Source of the DNA: Phellopilus nigrolimitatus
Lineage: Eukaryota > Basidiomycota > Agaricomycetes > Hymenochaetales > Hymenochaetaceae
Length of the DNA stretch: 64,000 nucleotides
NCBI GenBank assembly: GCA_021029095.1
Contig: JAJOHG010000100.1
Coordinates: 34,923 to 98,922 of the forward strand
Reading direction: 5' to 3'
Below the pieces are notes generated by a model. It did no database searches. It had not been told where the DNA came from and saw only the letters and a program-made list of their open reading frames with translations. Positions 57,446-64,000 of this stretch are shown piece by piece; the first letter of the stretch is position 1, and each line of letters begins with the position of its first letter. Both the position numbers and the translations under genes were made by a program.

Positions 57446-60400
57446 ATGTTCACGACGAGCTTGGTCGATGGAGTCAAGGTCAAATCTCGTCGTGGGAAAT
57501 GGAGCACTAAATCAGCTTTCGTTTGTATCTTTGTACTCGGTCTGCTCAGTCTATGGCTTGCATTCACCAGCTCGCCCGAATCTGGCGCATTCCGCTCGTT
57601 GTCGTTTAGGCTATTCCCGCCAGTCTCTGCGCGCGTGAGGATGCAGAGGAAAGCAGTTCTGGATCGATGCAAATATATCAAGTCTCCCGCTGGACCTCCG
57701 TCGGACTTCACCTCACGCACGCAGTCCGACCGCTTCGTGTCTGGTACGAAGCCTGTTCTGCTCACGAATGCAAAGATATGGACCGGAGAACGCAACGGTA
57801 CGGAGGTGATATTCGGAGATGTGCTTCTCGACAAGGGACTCGTCAAGGCCGTCGGGTACATACCGTTGCGCGTGCTGCGGGAGGCGGGGCAGGAGCTGCA
57901 AGTGTACGACGCGCAAAGCGCGTGGGTTACCCCTGGACTCGTCGATCTGCACTCGCATATCGGCGTCCAATCATCTCCGCACCTTGCTGGCGCAATGGAT
58001 ACAAACTCGCGCAAAGCACCGATCTTGCCGTGGCTAAGGAGCATCGACGGTCTGAACACGCACGACGCGTCGTACGAACTCGCTATCGCCGGGGGTGTCA
58101 CGACCGCGCAAATCCTGCCTGGCAGTGCAAACAACATTGGAGGCCAGGCTTTCGTGATCAAGCTTCGTCAGACGGCGGAACGCTCTCCGACGTCGAAGAT
58201 CCTCGAGCCGCCGTACACACTCAACGGTACGCACTTCGACCATGGCCTGACTCCGCGATGGAGGCATATGAAGTTAGTGGCTTGTATTTCGTGTATTCCT
58301 TACTTCAATCTAAATTTACGATAGACATGCGTGTGGTGTGTTCTGCGTACTGCCAATCTGTTGAGGACGCGTATTGATTTAAGTTGCCAGGTGAGAATCC
58401 CTCTCGCGTGTACAGCCAAACGCGCATGGACTCAGCATGGGAGTTCCGGCACGCATACGACGAGGCGCGCAAGATCAAAGAGGCTCAGGATTTATTCTGC
58501 GCTAAGGCAGAAGATGGAAGATGGGACGAGCTTAATCTGGAGCACTTCCCAGATGACTTGCAATGGGAGTCTCTGGTAGATGTTCTACGAGGAAAAGTGA
58601 AGGTGAGTTACTCCATGCATAGTTTCTTTGTGACTCTAGTACTGAATTATAATTTTTTCGTACATGCAGGTCAATGTCCACTGCTATGAGGTAAATCTAT
58701 CGTTTTAGCTAGTACACCTCAAGCCTTTACTAAGACATTGGTTTAAAGGCTGTCGACCTAGATGCAATTGTTCGAGTGAGTGATCCTTGCTCTAAGTATA
58801 TAAACGCTTTTGCTGATGATTCATTAGCTATCTCAAGAATTCAGATTCCCTGTCGCCTCATTTCACCACGCAGGCGAGACGTACCTTGTCCCGGATCTGC
58901 TGAAGAAGACTTGGGTAAGCTTCAATGACCTCTGATAATTTCACAACTGCTTAGATTTTCCCCATCGCAGGGAGGAACGCCAAGCATTGCTCTTTTCGCG
59001 TCCAACTTCAGGTATGCACTAATCATATTGGTTTTCGATGCTTAGAATTGGATGTTCCGCCCCTGTCTCAGAAAAAAGCGCGAAGCGTATCGAGGTTCCG
59101 AATTCGCTCCGCGGATACTTGCAGGGCATAAGATCCCTGTAGTGATGAAGGCAAGTTTGTATGATTTTAACCGATATGACAAAAGCGGAAAGCTAATGGC
59201 CTTTGGTCTATTCTTCCCCTCTTCTTTTCGCAGTCTGATCATCCCGTGGTTAACAGCCGCTATCTTCTGTACGAAGCAGCGCAGGCGCACTATTATGGAT
59301 TACATCCCGCGCTTGCATTAGCCTCAGTGACGACCACGCCTGCAGATGCTGCGGGAATGGGTCATAGAATTGGCCGGATCAGAGAAGGCGAGTGTTCTTT
59401 GCTCGTAAAATGAGTCGATGAGGTCCAATGAAATTTCTTGTGTACCCAATGCTTCCAGGGTACGATGCAGGTGCGCGACACTAGATATATTATTGTCGAA
59501 TTTCACATTCATCTTTCTGAATATCTTGCCAGACCTCGTCATTTGGGACTCCCATCCACTTGCGCTCTCGGCGACACCTAAACAAGTCTACATTGACGGA
59601 ATTCCGCAGCTTTCGGCGCCTTCCGTATCATCCAAACCTCTGCCCTTCCAGGATGTGCCAGAAACGCCCGACTTCGATCGAGAGGCCGCGGAGACAGTTG
59701 CATACGAGGGTCTACCGCCATTGACGCCTCGTGCGCGCCGAAGCGGCGACGTCATCTTCACTAATGTGCTCAGCGTATATACGGGTTTGTCGAATCTAGG
59801 TTACGAAAAATTGGGCGAGAATAAGCAGATGAAATCTGTGCTCGTGAGCAATGGCTCGGTCATGTGTGTTGCTGCCGGGTCAGCGTGTCTTTCGTCTGTG
59901 CTCAAGCTTGCGGGACGGCCAGAGGAGGAATTGGCGATTGTCGACCTCATGGGAGGCTCGCTCACTCCTGGCCTTACGACCTTCGGCTCCCCCCTCGGGC
60001 TCGTCGAGATACGTTTGGAGTCCTCTACCAACGACGGCACCGTGTACGACTCATTGTCGGGCGATGTGCCATCAATCGTCGGAGGAGACGAAGCGGTGAT
60101 CCGCGCGGTGGATGGTCTGCAGTTTGGAGGTCGGAACGCGCTGTAAGTATAACGTATAGCCACACAGCAAGGAATAATTTGCTTAATCGTTTTTATCCGC
60201 CGTACAGTTTGGCATATCGCGCGGGTGTGACCCAGGCGATAACGCCGCCGTCCGGCTCGGGATTTTTTCTCGGCACATCTACAGCTTTTGCGTCGGGCGC
60301 GGCAGGCGCACTCGAGCGCGGAGCGATCGTTTCGGCAGAAGTTGCACTGCATGTGCGCGTTAGCAGGTCGCTCACGCCCAGCGTGAGCACGCAGATTGCT

Positions 60401-61236
60401 GTGCTACGGCGTCTGGTGTTCAGCGCCCCGGAAGTGGATTTGGCTCTCGACGACGTTTCGGGACTACGACACACTGACGTCTCAGCGTTCGCGCGCGTTC
60501 GGAAGGTACGCTATTTGCAGGCCATGCATCCCGCATGCAGAATAATTGTATCTTGCGTGTCTTGCAGGGAGAACTGCCGCTCGTTGTCCACGTCGAAAAC
60601 GCTGATATTATGTCTACACTGCTAAGCCTCAAGGCAGAGTACGAGACACGAACGGGTAGTTCCCTTCGGCTCACATTCGTAGGAGCTTCGGAGGCGCACC
60701 TTATCGCTCACGAAATCGGATCAGCGAGTGTCAGCGTAGTCATCACACCGTCCAGACCGTTCCCTGGGAGCTGGGACCAGCGAAGAATGTAAATCTACCT
60801 GCTACTCTACTACAGAAGCTTGCCGAGCTTAAAATCACTGTTTCAAAAACAGTTTACCTGGCCCTCCTCTCACCAATGAGAGCGCCATCACGACGTTGCT
60901 GGAACATGGCGTGAACGTTGCAATCGGTGTCGTAGATGAGTCAAGCGCACGTAACACTCGTTTTGACATCGCCTGGGTAAGTTTGTCATAGCCGGCTAAT
61001 GTGCTCTCATAACTCGTGCGATACACCCTGCATTTTAGGCTGCTCTAGAATCGCATGGGAAAATAGGGGAGAAGCAGGCCATCATGCTTGCGACGACTAA
61101 TCTTGAGCGGGCACTTGGGCTAAAGACGAGCGCAATGGGCGACATCGTGGCGTACCGTAATGGGGGCATACTAGATATGACGAGCAAGGTCGTTGGCGTC
61201 GTGTCATCGACCCGGCGAGTTGTTGACTTGTTCTAA
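57446..61236 (+). CDS. Membrane-anchored amidohydrolase (annotated CE9 in basidiomycetes)
   Basis: Fifteen exons (57446-58272, 58325-58335, 58391-58602, 58670-58690, 58749-58775, 58828-58914, 58971-59011, 59072-59150, 59234-59387, 59459-59470, 59533-60142, 60208-60505, 60568-60788, 60853-60976, 61039-61236), 973 residues. One membrane segment (FVCIFVLGLLSLWLAF, residues ~26-41) near the N-terminus suggests a type II anchor. Metal-site motifs of the amidohydrolase superfamily are visible: DLHSHIG, NVHCYE, FHHAGETY, SDHPVVNSR. HACGENP is split over an 11-nt exon and EGYDAD over a 12-nt exon. Two introns have GC donors. The C-terminal ~450 residues look like a second, degenerate amidohydrolase-like half. 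Substrate unproven. Confidence 0.85.
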
Positions 61237-61734
61237 GCATTGGCGAACCCATCTATCGCAAGACGTTCTGCTCTGCCTATTATATCAAGGATACTGTGGA
61301 TTTACAAGGATTACGAGTACTATTTCAAACCTGCTTCATGTATTCTCCAGCACAATTCTTGGATAGCTATCTATCTGGAAACCTTCACACTATCGTTATT
61401 CAACCTTAGGGACCCGAACGGGCGCTAGAAAAGGGACACCGCTTCCATGAACATATTGTCAACGGCGACAAATTCCCCGGGAAACGAACGCAAAGCACAA
61501 GGTATCTCCGCTCAAGCTATCCGAAGATAAGAACCATTCTTTTCATTTATTCATCAGGGTAAGTAATTAACTAAGAGGTGGTCACTTACTTAATAGCGGC
61601 GATCTAGTCATTTCATAAGGAAAGCGATCGGTTTAAAAGTTCCTCGCTTGAACAAATTTCAAAGAGTATTATGTCGAACTCGATAGCCATATTTTGGCAA
61701 AGCCTGGTCGTTTGTGGGAAGATGAGAAAGTCAT
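61237..61734. other. Intergenic stretch, no supported gene
   Basis: Only short open frames after the amidohydrolase stop. Confidence 0.5.
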
Positions 61735-62260
61735 CTAAGTCACTCTTCGTAAAAGAGCTCTTTGAAAGGGCGCGGCCCAAGTCCATTGAGTGCGGCTCAT
61801 GTGAGCCAAGTCCCTTCTGAAGTTGAACATGGCGTCGTTGTTTCTGAAAATCTCATCTTCATAGAAATCATCACCACATCTATCGAGAGCATGGATCTCA
61901 TGCCCGGAATACTCTTTTTTTGTTTTTGTTTTGAGAGACCTGCGAAAGGAGCTGTTCGATAACTTGGTGAAGAATGTCGTGTGCGATGGAGGATGTGAGT
62001 CTATTAGCAACAGGAAGAGACGGAATACGCGATTCGTATGGGAGTACCTGATACTCACAATCATCACAAGTCTTCATTGAGCGACTATGATTCAAAGCCA
62101 GGCCGCTTGTGCAACAGAAACCGAGCACGTCGTTAACCACCGCTTTGGAGAGGCCGTGCGTCGATACGAGATGTGCAATGATCTGATCGGAGCGGTTTGC
62201 AAGGGAATAAGAAGTTTCGTTTTTGGGGCAAGAACGTAGTGCGCGTCTTGAAACGATATG
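61735..62260 (-). CDS. Possible small gene, unrecognised
   Basis: A minus-strand text can be joined across an intron (GTGAGTATC...CTAATAG): RSDQIIAHLVSTHGLSKAVV... to MKTCDD, then SHPPSHTTFFTKLSNSS, continuing to HEIHALDRCGDDFYEDEIF and ending RALLRRVT at 61735. No start could be fixed and no domain is recognised. It could be chance. Confidence 0.25.
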
Positions 62261-63084
62261 GTGACCTGAATGGCTAAGGAAAGTTTGATTTCATACAAGG
62301 CCACGCACGCGGCACGTTCGCAGCTGCCTCAACACAGGCAAAACTATCATTTTTGGCCGAGCCGGAAGTCGGATTCTCACATTTGTCTTGAACATTTCAG
62401 CTGTTGCTCTCCCTTCTCGAGGCAGAGTCCGTTTCAAGCTGGTACTTGCAGTCTACTTCGTAAGTCTCTGAAGAATGCAATACATGGCTCGGCTTGATTG
62501 AAGCGGTACCAGTAACGAGTCTTTAGACTTTGTTTACAAATGAAAGGAAAGAAGGGTAATACGTGTCCACGTTCTTTATGCATGTTTTGTTTTACGCAAG
62601 TAGTACGTGGTCATCATATTCATGAAAAGACGTGGATATAGAAAGTACAAGGGGAGTATACTATGGCAGACAATGAACGTGTTATCACAATCACAGACTG
62701 TTTAAAGTCTAAGTAAGACCACAAGAACGTCACAAAGTACAAGTGGAAAGGCGAAGGGGCAACGGCAAAGGTGCTATATCTACAGTAAGAACGAGTGAAT
62801 ACAGCGCGCACAAGGAACCGGGTATGAGGAAATGTACAAGTGAAAGTCGAAGTCATAAGTTCAAATTCGAAAAAAGTCGGCTTGAGAATGTCGAAGAAAG
62901 TACACGCGCGTTGTTAGGTAAGCTTCAAAACAACGCAATTGAGATGAAGAAAAAGAAAGGGAGATATTAGAGAACATGGTTTGTGATTATCCTCGTTCGA
63001 TCGTTGAATCGGATGAAGGAACAGCACGACGTGAACAAGCGAATCCAGCGCAAACGAACCAACGAAGAAAGTGACTTGAAATGT
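62261..63084. other. Intergenic stretch, no supported gene
   Basis: AT-rich, with short open frames only; probably includes the 3' untranslated region of the gene ending at 63085. Confidence 0.45.
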
Positions 63085-64000
63085 TCAATAGGTCGTAATC
63101 GGCAAGGCGGTGCTCGTCTCAATAACGGATGGAATAGCATGCGGAATGACGACATCGACACCTACGCCAGAGTCGACATGACAATCAGCTTTGGGCTTCG
63201 CTGTGGCGAGCTTAGTCTTCGGCTTGATGTCTACGCGCACCCATATCCTGTCTTCAAATTCTTTTCCGTTCTCCATAGCCTTTGGATTGTCCGACGCATT
63301 AGTCCCAGACCCCTTCCTGAGAAATGAGCGCGCGTGCAGAAGCTTGCGCAGCGGAGGTAAGGCATCAGTGAGACTATGCAAACTGTTGGTACGCATCCTG
63401 GTGCGTGCGGGTTGGCCAGCCTGCGGCTCAGAAGCTGTCTTCGATCGCTTATGAGAAAGAGGATGAGAGGCAAGCGGGGCGGGAGGCGAGTGCGAGGCAG
63501 GCGAGGGCGAAGGCGATGGGGGAGAAGGCGTCGAGGCGAGTCTCGGGCTGGGACACCCTTCCAGCAGAAGGTGACCTGAATGATGTGGGCGGGGGTGTCT
63601 CTGCCCTATGGCGCGATGCAGCAGGCATAACCGGTATTGGAGGCGAGGGCCGCATCGCGCTTCGCACTCCTCGCAGCACGTCGTACATGCCCGCCATATG
63701 ATGACACTGTCCCTGGCTTCGCTGCAGTAGACTTCTGCGGCGCAGGCGATGATTGACGCGGAATCGGAGAATGGGAAGCAGAGGGCCACTCATGGTTGTA
63801 TGAGCCACGTGCGAGTACTTCCTCTGGCGAAGCAAGTCCTGCGCTTGATCTGCTCGTGCTCTGACGGGGGAGAGGGGACGCTGGAGACGAAGCTGAACGT
63901 GCGACTGCTGGCCTTCCTATGTTGCTCTTAGACTCAGCATTCGAGTGAGACCTAGCTATCGCCTTCCCTTTCACGTTTACCTTCCGTTCCCGCTCTCTTG
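63085..64000 (-). CDS. 3' part of an unidentified Ser/Pro-rich protein gene, cut by the window edge
   Basis: Two exons are visible (64000-63632 and 63575-63085) joined by a 56-bp phase-1 intron (GTTATG...CATTCAG) that links the two frames exactly. The upstream frame is open to the window edge (RERERKVNVKGKAIARSHSN...). The text is rich in Ser, Pro, Ala and Arg (SSPASPLPRQSTSRSSAG, then TPSPPSPSPSPASHSPP) and ends STALPITTY. It is probably a disordered C-terminal region; the domain that would identify it lies outside the window. Confidence 0.55.

Overview
The window reads as nuclear DNA of a filamentous basidiomycete, probably an agaricomycete. Genes are cut by many introns of about 46-80 bp with GT/GC...AG ends, micro-exons occur, and the recognisable genes are typical of mushroom-forming fungi: a GMC oxidoreductase, a HAM1-like protein, phosphoglycerate kinase, an MFS transporter, a phosducin-like protein, an F-box protein and a membrane-anchored amidohydrolase annotated as CE9 in such genomes. 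All exon structures were derived by hand from reading frame, splice consensus and comparison between paralogous copies in the window.

Positions 1-21,500 hold a large imperfect palindrome. The left arm (1-6115) carries, outward to inward, the start of a kinase-like gene, a degenerate gene 'R', an intact kinase-like gene and an intact 19-exon GMC oxidoreductase gene. The right arm (11,655-18,170) carries the same genes in mirror order, but a 2.36-kb inversion (15,679-18,039) has cut its second kinase-like gene in two. The spacer (6116-11,654) holds two intact kinase-like genes, a broken one and another R copy. All full copies of the kinase-like family have lost the DFG aspartate and most have lost the catalytic-loop aspartate, so they look like pseudokinases.

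Positions 21,500-43,000 are framed by a second inverted repeat (21,670-24,450 and 40,085-42,805). Each arm has one copy of an intact two-exon gene for a ~555-residue Pro/Ser/Asn/Gln-rich protein of unknown function. Between the arms lie a dead kinase-like copy, six members of an unrecognised small-gene family (called SG here) and the HAM1-like gene. Two more SG members lie at 48.1-50.3 kb.

The SG family is the least explained content. It has eight members with three or four short exons and phase-1 introns, coding for about 120-145 residues (332 in one extended member). Coding sequences are strongly diverged around a shared C-terminal A-x-x-(M/L)-x-x-x-W core, while the upstream module and core promoter are conserved. 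One member is dead, two seem to have moved their start codon into a former intron, and one is fused to a 60-bp minisatellite that is translated.

From 43 kb to the end the sequence is mostly ordinary and largely single copy: phosphoglycerate kinase (43.2-44.8), an MFS transporter (45.3-47.3), two SG genes, a phosducin-like gene (51.2-52.7), an F-box gene (54.0-55.3), a 15-exon amidohydrolase gene (57.4-61.2) and the 3' part of an unidentified gene running off the right edge. No reverse transcriptase, transposase, integrase, tRNA, rRNA or CRISPR array was recognised.
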